Source: JAGVPT01 sp035505655 (GTDB taxonomy: Bacteria > Bacteroidota > Ignavibacteria > UBA10030 > UBA8401). Taken from it: a stretch of DNA of 64,000 nt. Positions within the stretch are counted from its first letter, which is position 1; every line of letters starts with the position of its first letter. The notes beneath the pieces were generated by a model. It made no database searches, was not told the origin of the DNA, and saw only the letters and a program-made list of their open reading frames with translations. The DNA lies in NCBI GenBank assembly GCA_035505655.1, contig DATJQP010000056.1, positions 1 through 64,000 on the forward strand, written 5' to 3'. Made by a program: the position numbers and the translations under genes. Below are positions 41,206 to 50,111 of the stretch, piece by piece.

Positions 41206-42573
41206 ATGAACAACGTCGCTCCAAAGCTTTCCGAGGAGCAGTACGAGCACAACTTCTTGGAACTCCATCCCCCGCTCAAGGCGAGCAGCGCCGCGGCGGA
41301 AGCAAACCGTTGCCTCTACTGTTTTGATTCGCCCTGTCAGAGGGCCTGCCCGACCCACATCGACATTTCCACCTTCATAAAGAAAATCGCCTCCGGCAAC
41401 CTCAAAGGCTCAGCGCGCACCATCCTCTCTTCAAATTGGATCGCGCTGACCTGCGCAAAGGCATGCCCCGTCGACGAACTTTGCGAGGGAGCATGCGTCT
41501 ACAACGAGCGCGGAGAGGATCCGATCCGCATCGGTCGCCTTCAACGCTACGTCATGGATTGGTACGTTGAGCGCGGAATGCCTCCCCTTTTCACTGCCGC
41601 CCCAAAAAACGGGAAGTCAGTCGGTATCATCGGTGCCGGCCCGTCTGGATTGGCCTGTGCAGCGGAACTTAGTCTGATGGGGTACGGAGTGACGGTCTAT
41701 GAGGCAAAATCCGAACCGGGCGGGCTCGATACGTGGGGAATCGCTCCGTACAAGATGAACCGCGAAGACAGCCTCAACGAAGTGAAGATGGTGGAGCGCC
41801 TCGGTGCCGAAATCCGAACGGGAGTTCGCGTTGGCTCAGACATCTCCGTTTTAGAGCTCTCCCGCCGTCACGACGCGATCTTCGTAGGTGTCGGACTTAA
41901 TGCCCCCGGACGACTTCATGTTCCCGGAGAAGAAATTCCCGGGGTGTTCGATGCCCTCTCCTTTATCGAGAAGGTTACGTCACGTCAGTGGGGTGCGGTC
42001 GACGTCGGCAGAAGGGTTGCCGTCATCGGAGCGGGAAACACGGCAATCGATGCCGTCACTGAAGCGAGACGATTGGGCGCTGAAGAAGTGATGATCATTT
42101 ACCGCCGGAGCAGAACGGAAATGTCGGCCTACGAATTTGAATTCGAACTCGCAAAGAGCGACGGTGTAGTATTCCATTTCCTCACCTCCCCCGTACGAAT
42201 CATCGGGAGCAACCATGTCGAGGCGATCGAATGCATCCGGATGCGCCTCGGAGATCCCGATGCCGGAGGAAGAAGAAGCGTTGAACCCATTCCAAACTCC
42301 AATTTCCGTCTCCCGGTCGACATGGTGATCAAAGCGGTGGGCCAGAAGGCCGAAGAAAGCTTCCTCACCCAGATTCCGGGACTTCTCCTCGACGATGGGG
42401 TTGTTCGCACCGACCCCGACACGCTTCAGACAGCCAACCCGAAGTTTTTTGCGGGGGGTGATTGCATCAATGGAGGGAAGGAAGTCGTCAACGCGGCGGC
42501 CGACGGCAAGAGAGCCGCGCACGGAATCGACGCATATCTGTTCCCCGCCAGCCGGCCCCGGCCGACATTATGA
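41206..42573 (+). CDS. preT: NAD-dependent dihydropyrimidine dehydrogenase subunit PreT
   Basis: Electron-input subunit of bacterial dihydropyrimidine dehydrogenase, 455 residues. The N-terminal Fe-S domain has cysteines C36, C39, C44, C48 and C83, C87, C93, C97 (CLYCFDSPCQRACP; CAKACPVDELCEGAC). A FAD-binding fold (GAGPSGLACAAELSLMG) and an NAD-binding fold (GAGNTAIDAVTEARRLG) follow. It passes electrons from NADH to PreA, as in the N-terminal half of mammalian DPD. It lies 66 bp after the aminotransferase and 21 bp before preA. Confidence 0.93.
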   Translation: MNNVAPKLSEEQYEHNFLELHPPLKASSAAAEANRCLYCFDSPCQRACPTHIDISTFIKKIASGNLKGSARTILSSNWIALTCAKACPVDELCEGACVYNERGEDPIRIGRLQRYVMDWYVERGMPPLFTAAPKNGKSVGIIGAGPSGLACAAELSLMGYGVTVYEAKSEPGGLDTWGIAPYKMNREDSLNEVKMVERLGAEIRTGVRVGSDISVLELSRRHDAIFVGVGLNAPGRLHVPGEEIPGVFDALSFIEKVTSRQWGAVDVGRRVAVIGAGNTAIDAVTEARRLGAEEVMIIYRRSRTEMSAYEFEFELAKSDGVVFHFLTSPVRIIGSNHVEAIECIRMRLGDPDAGGRRSVEPIPNSNFRLPVDMVIKAVGQKAEESFLTQIPGLLLDDGVVRTDPDTLQTANPKFFAGGDCINGGKEVVNAAADGKRAAHGIDAYLFPASRPRPTL

Positions 42574-42594
42574 GCTAACCTCTTGAGAGGATGT

Positions 42595-43905
42595 ATGGTT
42601 GACTTGAGTTCAGAGTGTGCCGGTATCAAATCCCCCAACCCCTTCTGGCTTGCGTCGGCACCGCCGACCAATTCGGCGTACCAGGTGTGCAAAGCGTTCG
42701 AGGCGGGATGGGGAGGCGCCGTCTGGAAGACGATCGGTGAACCGGTCATGAATGTGGTCAACAGGTATGGTTCCATCGACTTCAATGGTCAGAAGATAGC
42801 CGGCCTGAACAACATCGAGCTCATTAGTGACCGCCCCGTGGAGGTCAACCTCAGGGAAATCGCCGAGACGAAGAAGCTGTGGCCGAACCGGGCCGTGATA
42901 GCGTCCCTCATGGTTGAGTCCAAGCGGGAGACATGGCACGAAATCGTAAAGAGAACCATCGATACGGGCTGTGACGGGATCGAGCTCAATTATGGATGCC
43001 CTCATGGAATGAGCGAACGAGGAATGGGGGCGGCTGTGGGTCAGGTTCCTGAATATTGTTCCATGATCACCGGATGGGTCACCGAAGTATCGACGATCCC
43101 CGTCCTCGTGAAGCTCACGCCGAACATTTCGGACATCCGATTTCCCGGGCGCGCCGCAAAGAAAGGAGGAGCGAGCGGCATATCACTCATTAACACGCTC
43201 AACACCATCATGGGTATTGACCTCGACACGTTTGAGCTCAACCCATCGGTCGGCGGGAAAGGGGGACACGGCGGATATGCGGGGCCGGCCGTCAAACCGA
43301 TTGCTCTCAACATGCTATCACAGATTGCATGCGACCCGGAGATCGCCCTTCCGATTTCCGGAATGGGAGGAATCTCGAATTGGCGGGATGCACTTGAATT
43401 CATTCTCCTCGGCGCCAGCACCGTGCAGGTGTGCACAGAGGTAATGCACCATGGTTTCCGGGTCGTTGAGGATATGATCGAAGGTCTGACGAACTGGATG
43501 GAGGGAAAGGGTTTCTCCTCCCTCGCCACCCTGAGAGGGAAGTCCCTCGAACGCATTTCCGATTTCGGTAACCTGAATCTTCTCTATAAAGCGGTTGCCC
43601 GGATCGATGAGGAACGGTGCATCCACTGCAATCTCTGCTACGTCGCGTGCAACGACAGTGCACACCAATGCATCGACCTGATCCCGATCGGAACGTCAAC
43701 GCAACCGCGTGTCCGCGAGTCAGACTGCGTGGGATGCCGTCTCTGTTTCATCGTCTGCCCGGTCGATGGCTGTATCTCGATGATTCGCACCGATGAAGGA
43801 AAGGCTTCAGTGACCTGGAACGAACTGATGAAGCAGTTGCCCCAGCCCCTCACGTGGGAGGCGTTGAGACAATTCCAGCATGAACACGGTATTGATATTC
43901 ACTGA
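42595..43905 (+). CDS. preA: Dihydropyrimidine dehydrogenase catalytic subunit PreA
   Basis: 436 residues: an FMN-binding dihydroorotate-dehydrogenase-like barrel plus two C-terminal [4Fe-4S] motifs (CIHCNLCYVAC about 342-352 and CVGCRLCFIVC about 378-388). It reduces uracil or thymine to the 5,6-dihydro form with electrons from PreT. Barrel motifs include NYGCPHGMSERGMG, KLTPNISDI and SGMGGISNWRDALEFILLGA. In GAAVGQ, Val stands where mammalian DPD has its general-acid Cys (LACGQ). This may be common in bacterial PreA. I start at ATG 42595 (GAGAGGA upstream), and a TTG at 42583 is the alternative. Confidence 0.93.
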   Translation: MVDLSSECAGIKSPNPFWLASAPPTNSAYQVCKAFEAGWGGAVWKTIGEPVMNVVNRYGSIDFNGQKIAGLNNIELISDRPVEVNLREIAETKKLWPNRAVIASLMVESKRETWHEIVKRTIDTGCDGIELNYGCPHGMSERGMGAAVGQVPEYCSMITGWVTEVSTIPVLVKLTPNISDIRFPGRAAKKGGASGISLINTLNTIMGIDLDTFELNPSVGGKGGHGGYAGPAVKPIALNMLSQIACDPEIALPISGMGGISNWRDALEFILLGASTVQVCTEVMHHGFRVVEDMIEGLTNWMEGKGFSSLATLRGKSLERISDFGNLNLLYKAVARIDEERCIHCNLCYVACNDSAHQCIDLIPIGTSTQPRVRESDCVGCRLCFIVCPVDGCISMIRTDEGKASVTWNELMKQLPQPLTWEALRQFQHEHGIDIH

Positions 43906-43947
43906 AATCAACGTGTAACGATCCACAGCAAGGATCCCTCCCTCTCC

Positions 43948-43970
43948 CCCGTTCGCTAGAGAACGGGTTT
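43948..43970 (+). terminator. Hairpin with short T run inside the pyrimidine operon
   Basis: CCCGTTC (43948-43954), 6-nt loop, GAACGGG (43961-43967), then TTTAT. The stem is perfect, but the T run is short. It may act as a partial terminator or an mRNA-stabilising element between preA and the two membrane-protein genes. Confidence 0.5.
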
Positions 43971-44000
43971 ATCCGGTCACTTCTCCAATAAGGAGGCACA

Positions 44001-44423
44001 ATGAAAAGCGCTAGGTTCTGGATCGCTGTTGCGGTGAGCGGAGTGGTGATGAACGTCCTCGATTTTGTCGGCCAGGCGATGATCATGACGGACATGTATT
44101 ATGCCAAGCACCCCGATGTGTTTCTCACAACGACGAATCCCGCGTGGTACGTCTTGGTAGATTTTGTCACGGTCTTTGTCCTCGCATGGGTTTTCACCAA
44201 AGTCGCCAAAAGCTTCAGCGCCGGTTGGCGCGGTGGCGCCGCGTACGGACTCTACGCAGGAATCCTCGTGAATTTCCCGACGTGGATTATGACGCACCTG
44301 ATGCTGAAGGGGTTTTCGTACAAGTTCGCATGGTTCTCGACGTTCTATGGAATCGTGTGGACCATCATCGCCGCAGCGGTCATTGCAGCAATTTATCCGA
44401 AAGAAGCTCCAACAGCAAAATAG
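44001..44423 (+). CDS. Four-helix membrane protein of unknown function in the pyrimidine operon
   Basis: 140 residues with hydrophobic helices near 7-25, 47-67, 78-98 and 112-132. Aromatic/charged loops include MYYAKHPDVFLTT and LKGFSYKFAWF. A strong AAGGAGG lies 7 nt before the ATG. I recall similar 4-helix proteins of about 140 residues scattered in Bacteroidota and relatives without a known role. It may simply be co-located. In this operon a transport or envelope role linked to pyrimidines is conceivable but unproven. It follows the hairpin at 43948-43970 and may have its own expression level. Confidence 0.68.
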   Translation: MKSARFWIAVAVSGVVMNVLDFVGQAMIMTDMYYAKHPDVFLTTTNPAWYVLVDFVTVFVLAWVFTKVAKSFSAGWRGGAAYGLYAGILVNFPTWIMTHLMLKGFSYKFAWFSTFYGIVWTIIAAAVIAAIYPKEAPTAK

Positions 44424-44432
44424 AGAATCGGA

Positions 44433-45113
44433 ATGGACTGGCTTGCCGTCGCCGGGATCGTGTTTGGAATCCTTGCTTTGTGGTACGCTGCTCGAAGCGA
44501 GAGCGTTTCCATGCATCCATCGCAGAAAGGGATGTTTGTGGGGATCGGCTTCGCGTTGCTCGGGAGTTCTGCCTGGTTCACGTTTCAGAAAACCGTGCCG
44601 ACGTTCAACGCAGAGAGCCTCTTCTCAGTCGGCATCCTCATCCTCTCGCTCCCCCTCCTGGGATTCGTTCTCACCTTTCCGGTCGTGCGCCGGCGATCGG
44701 GAGATCTCCTTCAGAGCTTTCCCCGGTCTCGCGTCCGCAAGTACTCGGGGCTTGTCACCGCTTCCCTCTTCCTCGTTCTCCTAGCCTTCAGGACGGCGCA
44801 GGAAGGGGTTAGGCGTGAGATGCTCCCTGAGATCATCTTCTATGCCGCGGTGACGCTCTATTTTGCTTCACCCGTCTTTGGGAGGATTGAAGTGCGCCGC
44901 GTCGGGATATTGGAGTCGTATGTGCTGTTCAGATGGCAGAACATTGCATCATATCGCTGGATCGGGCAGAGCGAAAATGACCTTACCCTGGGTCTGAAGA
45001 GGGGATGGAGAAAAATCGCAACGATAAGCTTTCGCCCCGAGGAGCGGGAGATTGTTGAACAATATCTTCATGAATATACACGGCTCGCCGAACCGAGAAA
45101 GGAAGGAAGCTGA
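44433..45113 (+). CDS. Membrane protein with C-terminal PH-like domain, unknown function
   Basis: 226 residues with about five hydrophobic segments: two N-terminal (AVAGIVFGILALWYA, GMFVGIGFALLGSSAWF), a third with RSGDLLQSF after it, then VTASLFLVLLAF and IIFYAAVTLYFASPVF. The C-terminal soluble part (from about residue 150) runs IEVRRVGILESYVLFRWQNI and YRWIGQSENDLTLGL. This recalls DUF5673/bPH2-like domains that follow membrane helices. I do not recognise a named family. It ends 2 bp before dihydropyrimidinase and starts 9 bp after the previous gene, so co-expression is likely. Confidence 0.66.
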   Translation: MDWLAVAGIVFGILALWYAARSESVSMHPSQKGMFVGIGFALLGSSAWFTFQKTVPTFNAESLFSVGILILSLPLLGFVLTFPVVRRRSGDLLQSFPRSRVRKYSGLVTASLFLVLLAFRTAQEGVRREMLPEIIFYAAVTLYFASPVFGRIEVRRVGILESYVLFRWQNIASYRWIGQSENDLTLGLKRGWRKIATISFRPEEREIVEQYLHEYTRLAEPRKEGS

Positions 45114-45115
45114 AG

Positions 45116-46501
45116 ATGTCAACTCTCATCAGAAAAGGACGGATCATCACTGCGGAGCAGGATTACGTCGCAGACATTTTCATTGACAAATCCAGGATCA
45201 CGACGATCGGCGCCGACCTTGCGATGCCGGCTGATACGACGATCAACGCCGAGGGGAAATACGTTATACCGGGCGGCATCGATGTTCACACTCACATGGA
45301 CATGCCCTTCGGAGGTACGACCTCGAGCGACGATTTTGAGTCCGGAACCCGGGCCGCCGCGTTCGGCGGAACAACGATGATCGTCGATTTCGCGGTCCAG
45401 GCACGCGGCATGAAGATGCGCGAAGCCCTCGATACCTGGTGGCACAAAGGACAAAAAGCAACCATCGACTATAGCCTTCACATGATCATCACGGACCTCC
45501 CCGAAGCGCACATGGAGGACATGAACGAGATGGTCCGGGAAGGCGTTACGAGCTTCAAGCTCTTCATGGCATACCCCGCTTCTCTCATGGTCGACGATGC
45601 CACGATCTTCCGGGCGATGCGCAAGACTGCGGACAACGGTGCGCTTGTCTGCATGCATGCAGAGAACGGGGGGGTGATCGACCTTCTTGTCCAGAAGGCC
45701 CTCGCCGAGGGGAAGACCGCCCCAATCTACCACGCCCTCACCCGTCCGACGACCGCCGAGGCCGAAGCTGTCAATAGATCGATTGCCCTCGCTCAGATGG
45801 CCGGCGCACCGGTGTATATCGTCCACCTCTCTTCCGCCGACGCCCTCGAGCGGGTGGCGGAGGCGAGGGAGAAAGGGGTTCACGTTTTTGCGGAGACGTG
45901 CCCGCAATATCTTCTCCTCTCGGTCGACGACCTTGACAGACCGAATTTCGAGGGTGCCAAATATGTCTTCACGCCACCGCTGAGGGAAAAATGGCATCAG
46001 GAGAAGCTGTGGGAAGGATTGCGCAACAACACCCTGCAGATTGTCTCGACCGACCACTGTCCTTTTTGTTTCAAGGAGCAGAAAGAGATGGGGAGGGACA
46101 GCTTCGCGAAGATTCCGAACGGAGGCCCGGGGGTCGAAAACAGGCTCCAGCTCCTCCATCATCACGGCGTCAATGCAAAGCGACTTTCTTTGAACCGTTG
46201 GGTCGAGCTCGTCGCCACGACTCCGGCGAAGATGTTCGGGCTCTATCCCAGGAAAGGAACCATTGCAGTCGGATCGGATGCAGACCTCGTCGTGTGGGAC
46301 CCAAACAAATCGCTGACCATCTCGGCGAAGACACATCATATGAAGGTCGACTATTCGATGTTTGAAGGGTTCAGCGTCAAGGGAGACGCCGAGACAGTCC
46401 TTTCGCGAGGCGAGATCATCCTCGATAAGGGAAAGTGGCTTGGTAAGACCGGGCGCGGGACTTTCGTCAAAAGAGACACCTACGCGGGAGCATGGAAGTA
46501 G
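45116..46501 (+). CDS. hydA: Dihydropyrimidinase (D-hydantoinase)
   Basis: A 461-residue cyclic amidohydrolase that opens dihydrouracil or dihydrothymine to N-carbamoyl-beta-amino acids. The binuclear zinc site is complete: H58 and H60 (DVHTHMDMPF), carboxylated K149 (TSFKLFMAYP), His in CMHAENGG and YIVHLSSADAL, and Asp in STDHCPF. Tyr154 in MAYP matches the substrate-binding Tyr of the family. GGAAGG lies ahead of the ATG. It catalyses the second step of the pathway encoded by this operon. Confidence 0.95.
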   Translation: MSTLIRKGRIITAEQDYVADIFIDKSRITTIGADLAMPADTTINAEGKYVIPGGIDVHTHMDMPFGGTTSSDDFESGTRAAAFGGTTMIVDFAVQARGMKMREALDTWWHKGQKATIDYSLHMIITDLPEAHMEDMNEMVREGVTSFKLFMAYPASLMVDDATIFRAMRKTADNGALVCMHAENGGVIDLLVQKALAEGKTAPIYHALTRPTTAEAEAVNRSIALAQMAGAPVYIVHLSSADALERVAEAREKGVHVFAETCPQYLLLSVDDLDRPNFEGAKYVFTPPLREKWHQEKLWEGLRNNTLQIVSTDHCPFCFKEQKEMGRDSFAKIPNGGPGVENRLQLLHHHGVNAKRLSLNRWVELVATTPAKMFGLYPRKGTIAVGSDADLVVWDPNKSLTISAKTHHMKVDYSMFEGFSVKGDAETVLSRGEIILDKGKWLGKTGRGTFVKRDTYAGAWK

Positions 46502-46653
46502 CCCTTGCTTGAATAGCGATGTCATTGTGAGAATTGAAGACGGAACACCCCGTAGAGGTCGCAGTCCGGAGCGCGGGGATCCGAATTCGAAACTATCGCG
46601 ATCGTCATAATAATCTTCATTGGCTGAGCGCGCTCTTGCCGGGGCGTGCCCTA

Positions 46654-46693
46654 GACTGACTGGGACCCGTTTGAGATTGACGTTCTGTCAGTC
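46654..46693. repeat. Inverted repeat upstream of the NCS1 permease
   Basis: GACTGAC (46654-46660) and GTCAGTC (46687-46693), a 7-bp inverted repeat 26 nt apart, lies 37 bp before the permease start. It might be an mRNA hairpin or a protein site. It does not match the AAATAGT operator of the operon promoter. The 228 bp between dihydropyrimidinase and the permease shows no other structure I can support. Confidence 0.35.
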
Positions 46694-46729
46694 ATCTCTC
46701 CTTCCACCTCACTCCATGGAAAGACCGCT

Positions 46730-48232
46730 ATGAGTACGTCTGGCGCAGAGATCGTCGAAGTCAACTTGTCGCAGATCGAAACAAGTCCGCTCATCAACGA
46801 GGACATTGCTCCGACCCGGATCATCGACCGAAAATGGGGAACGTACGATATCGCGGCGCTCTGGATCTCCATGTCGGCGTGTATCCCTACCTACATGCTC
46901 GCATCGTCCCTTATTTCAGAGGGAATGAACTGGTACGAAGCTGTTCTCACGGTCTTCCTCGGGAACACGATCGTCCTCGTTCCGATGATCCTCAATGCAC
47001 ATGCCGGAACCAAGTATGGGATCCCATTTCCGGTCTATTGCCGCGCAGCGTTCGGCGTGGGGGGGGCAAACATCCCCGCGATGCTTCGGGCACTTGTGGC
47101 ATGCGGGTGGTTCGGCATTCAGAGCTGGATCGGAGGATGGGCCATCTACAAGCTCATCACCATTTATATTCCTTCCTGGGATCGCCTGCCGACCTGGTTC
47201 GCAGGAATCAATGCTCCTCAGCTCGCCTGCTTCCTCTTCTTCTGGGGGATCAACATGCTCGTCATCTACCGCGGAATCGATTCGATCAGGTTTCTCCTCA
47301 ACCTGAAGGCACCGCTCCTGATCGCTCTCGGACTTGCGCTTCTGGGATGGGCGTACAAGCAGGCGGGCGGTTTTGGGCCGATGTTGTCTCAGCCATCACA
47401 GTTCGTGCCGGGGGGCCCCAAGGAAGGACGTTTCTGGGAAGTATTCTTTCCATCGCTGACGGGAATGATCGGATTCTGGGCGACGCTGTCGCTCAATATC
47501 CCCGATTTCACCCGGTATTCACGCACGCAGCGCGACCAAGTTCTCGGCCAGGCGATCGGACTGCCGACGACAATGGCACTCTATTCATTCATCGGCGTCG
47601 CGGTGACGTCGGCGACGATTGTCATCTATGGAGGGTTCCCGATTTGGGATCCAGTCGTCCTTATCACAAGGTTTACGAATCCCCTCGTCCTGGCCGTCTC
47701 GCTTTTCGCGCTGTGTCTCGCAACTCTCGCCACGAATCTCGCCGCCAATGTCGTGAGTCCCGCAAACGACTTCGCAAACCTGTCACCTTCCAGAATTTCG
47801 TTTCGCATGGGAGGACTCATTACCGGAGTCATCGGAATTCTCATTCAGCCGTGGAAGCTGGTCGCCGACCCGAGCGGGTACATCTTCACCTGGCTCGTCG
47901 GCTACTCCGCCCTGCTAGGGCCAATCGGTGGGATCCTTATCGGGGACTACTATTTCGTCCGGAGAACAGTGCTGAAACCGGTGGACCTTTACAGCGTGAG
48001 AGGAGCTTACACCTACAGCGGCGGGTTCAACCCGAGGGCGATCGCGGCCCTGGTTTTGGGCGTCGCACCCGCAGTCCCAGGTTTTCTGGGAACGGTGGGT
48101 CTTCTGAGCCCGGAGAGCGTCGGCCCATTTCTTATGGCCCTTTACGGCTACGCCTGGTTTGTCGGATTCTTCGTGGCAATCGCCGTCTATCTTGCGCTAA
48201 CGGTTCCCCGGAGCCGGAGTGCAAGTGCGTGA
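46730..48232 (+). CDS. NCS1-family nucleobase permease
   Basis: A 500-residue transporter with about 12 helices of the nucleobase:cation symporter-1 family. Family marks are RKWGTYDIAALWISMSACIPTY at the start of helix 1, GIPFPVYCRAAFGVGGANIP and FGIQSWIGGWAIYKLI near helix 3, and LNIPDFTRYSRTQRDQVLGQ after helix 6. NCS1 carriers import uracil, cytosine, allantoin, hydantoin or thiamine. Given the preceding dihydropyrimidinase and PreTA, uracil, thymine or a hydantoin is the likely cargo (inference). Start codon ATG 46730 has no strong SD. Confidence 0.92.
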   Translation: MSTSGAEIVEVNLSQIETSPLINEDIAPTRIIDRKWGTYDIAALWISMSACIPTYMLASSLISEGMNWYEAVLTVFLGNTIVLVPMILNAHAGTKYGIPFPVYCRAAFGVGGANIPAMLRALVACGWFGIQSWIGGWAIYKLITIYIPSWDRLPTWFAGINAPQLACFLFFWGINMLVIYRGIDSIRFLLNLKAPLLIALGLALLGWAYKQAGGFGPMLSQPSQFVPGGPKEGRFWEVFFPSLTGMIGFWATLSLNIPDFTRYSRTQRDQVLGQAIGLPTTMALYSFIGVAVTSATIVIYGGFPIWDPVVLITRFTNPLVLAVSLFALCLATLATNLAANVVSPANDFANLSPSRISFRMGGLITGVIGILIQPWKLVADPSGYIFTWLVGYSALLGPIGGILIGDYYFVRRTVLKPVDLYSVRGAYTYSGGFNPRAIAALVLGVAPAVPGFLGTVGLLSPESVGPFLMALYGYAWFVGFFVAIAVYLALTVPRSRSASA

Positions 48233-48330
48233 ATCAGCTTAGAGAAAACCAGGCGAGAGACGAAGAAATCGTCGAGCCTATCCTCCCTCGTGCCGCTTCC
48301 AACAAATAATTTTATGCGCTGAAGTAACTG

Positions 48331-48360
48331 GCACAGGTGCAATTTGGTCCGGCACTGTGC
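48331..48360. terminator. Possible bidirectional hairpin between convergent genes
   Basis: GCACAGGTGC (48331-48340) can pair with GCACTGTGC (48352-48360) with one bulged G. It lies between the permease stop and the convergent mmsA stop. No long T run follows, so termination strength is uncertain. Confidence 0.4.
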
Positions 48361-48395
48361 GTGTTTGGATACAAGATCATTGAGGAGAAGGGGCT

Positions 48396-49904
48396 CTAGC
48401 TCATCCAATTCACGGCCGACTCAGGGTTCCACTTGACCGTGGTCTTCTTAAGTTTCGTGAAGAACTCGATCGAACTCTTGCCGGTGATATCCCCTGCCCC
48501 GAACTTCGATTCGTTCCAACCTCCGAAAGAAAAAGGTTCCCTTGGCACCGGCACCCCGATATTTACTCCGATCATCCCGGCGCTGGCCCGTTCAGCGACG
48601 TAGCGTGCGGCTCCACCACTCTGTGTGAAGACGGACGCTGCGTTGCCGTATGGCGAGCTGTTCTCAATCTTCAATGCTTCATCCAGAGTACTCGACCGCA
48701 TGATCGAGAGGACCGGGCCGAAGACTTCTTCCTGCGCGATCTTCATCTCGGGACGCACGCGATCGATCACGGTGGGTCCTACATAGTATCCGTTCTCCAT
48801 CCCGCGGACAACCGCATTTCTCCCATCGACGAGGACCTCCGCGCCGTCCTGCTCGGCCTCGGTGATGTATCCTTCAATGCGCTCCTTTGCCTTTTTAGAG
48901 ATCACCGCGCCGAGGTTCTTCCCGGGAATAATCTTGCGCGCTTCCTCGCACAGCCGTTCAATAACTCTCCCGACATCGCCGACGGCAACCATGGCAGAGG
49001 CGGCCATGCAGCGTTGTCCCGCGCATCCGCTCATTGACGCCGCGACGTTTGTCGCGGTCATCTCGACGTTCGCGTCCGGAAGGACGATGAGGTGATTCTT
49101 AGCGCCGCCGAGGCACAGGGCCCTTTTGAGGCGCGATGTGGCTCTGGCATAGACGAGCTTCGCCACCTTCGTCGAACCAACAAACGTGAGGGCCTCGATG
49201 CCGGGATCGTCACAGAGAGCCTCAACGGTCGCCTGTCCCCCATGGACGACGTTGAAAACCCCGTCCGGCAGTCCCGCCTCCTTGAGAAGCTCTGCTACTC
49301 TGCAAACGCTGAGCGGCACCTGCTCCGAAGGCTTCAAGACCATGGTGTTTCCCAGGACCAGGGCATTCGGAATGGTCCAATGTGGAACCATGTTGGGGAA
49401 ATTGAAGGGACAAACGGAGGCCACGACACCGAGGGGGTGCCGGTCGATCCTGCATTCCACACCTCTGCTAACCTCTAGGATCTCGCCGGGTACCAACTGC
49501 GGCAGAGAACAGGCAAACTCGGTTACCTCGATTGCTTTCTCGACTTCAGCCACACCCTCAGAAAGCGTCTTTCCGTTTTCAACATGGACGAGCTCCGCCA
49601 GCGAGGAGATCTCACGTTCCATGAGTCCTTTGTACCGATAGAACACCTGAACCCTCTCCTTGATCGGAACAACAGACCACTTCCTGAATGCGTCTGCCGC
49701 AGCCTTAACTGCTGAGGCGACGTCCGCCCTGCCCGAGAGGGGAACTTCGGCAATCTTCTCCCCGAGTGAAGGGTTCATGACCGGCAGGTATTCCGATGTC
49801 TGGGCCGCGGTCCATTTCCCTCCCACGTAGTTTTCCACTCGCCGGAGTTGCCCGGAAACTACATGACTGGGACTTTGATACGACGTGTCCTTCGGAGTCG
49901 GCAT
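48396..49904 (-). CDS. mmsA: CoA-acylating (methyl)malonate-semialdehyde dehydrogenase
   Basis: A 502-residue aldehyde dehydrogenase of the MMSDH branch. It oxidatively decarboxylates malonate or methylmalonate semialdehyde to acetyl-CoA or propionyl-CoA with NAD. The catalytic C299 is in MSGCAGQRCMA, an MMSDH-type context. VCPFNFPNMVPHWTIPNALVLGN and FVGSTKVAKLVYARA form the NAD-binding and inhibitory loop regions. AGGAGG precedes the ATG. Placed convergent to the permease, it completes the breakdown of beta-alanine from uracil, and may also serve thymine or valine. Confidence 0.93.
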   Translation of the reverse strand: MPTPKDTSYQSPSHVVSGQLRRVENYVGGKWTAAQTSEYLPVMNPSLGEKIAEVPLSGRADVASAVKAAADAFRKWSVVPIKERVQVFYRYKGLMEREISSLAELVHVENGKTLSEGVAEVEKAIEVTEFACSLPQLVPGEILEVSRGVECRIDRHPLGVVASVCPFNFPNMVPHWTIPNALVLGNTMVLKPSEQVPLSVCRVAELLKEAGLPDGVFNVVHGGQATVEALCDDPGIEALTFVGSTKVAKLVYARATSRLKRALCLGGAKNHLIVLPDANVEMTATNVAASMSGCAGQRCMAASAMVAVGDVGRVIERLCEEARKIIPGKNLGAVISKKAKERIEGYITEAEQDGAEVLVDGRNAVVRGMENGYYVGPTVIDRVRPEMKIAQEEVFGPVLSIMRSSTLDEALKIENSSPYGNAASVFTQSGGAARYVAERASAGMIGVNIGVPVPREPFSFGGWNESKFGAGDITGKSSIEFFTKLKKTTVKWNPESAVNWMS

Positions 49905-49958
49905 AGATGCCTCCTGAGTTGTTGTTTCTTACATCGGGGGTGGATAGTGGCTGAACTG

Positions 49959-49987
49959 AAAGTAGCGAGCATGGAAAGAAAAAGCAA
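49959..49987 (-). promoter_or_regulatory. Candidate promoter of mmsA
   Basis: On the minus strand TTGCTT (49982-49987), 17 nt, TACTTT (49959-49964). The rest of the 207-bp gap (49905-50111) has no structure I can support, and no copy of the AAATAGT operator. Confidence 0.4.
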
Positions 49988-50111
49988 ATCAAACCAATGT
50001 TCGGCAAAGGCTCCTTCGCCCGAAACCTTGCGAAGTGGGACGTTTACGACGACAATGCGAGGCAGCTTGGCTAACTGGGATGACCCGTCAAAGGTGTGAT
50101 AATCGGAGAGC

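Noticed and set aside
45119..46525. A 468-codon minus-strand open frame
   Set aside because: Exact antisense shadow of dihydropyrimidinase, which has a complete zinc site.
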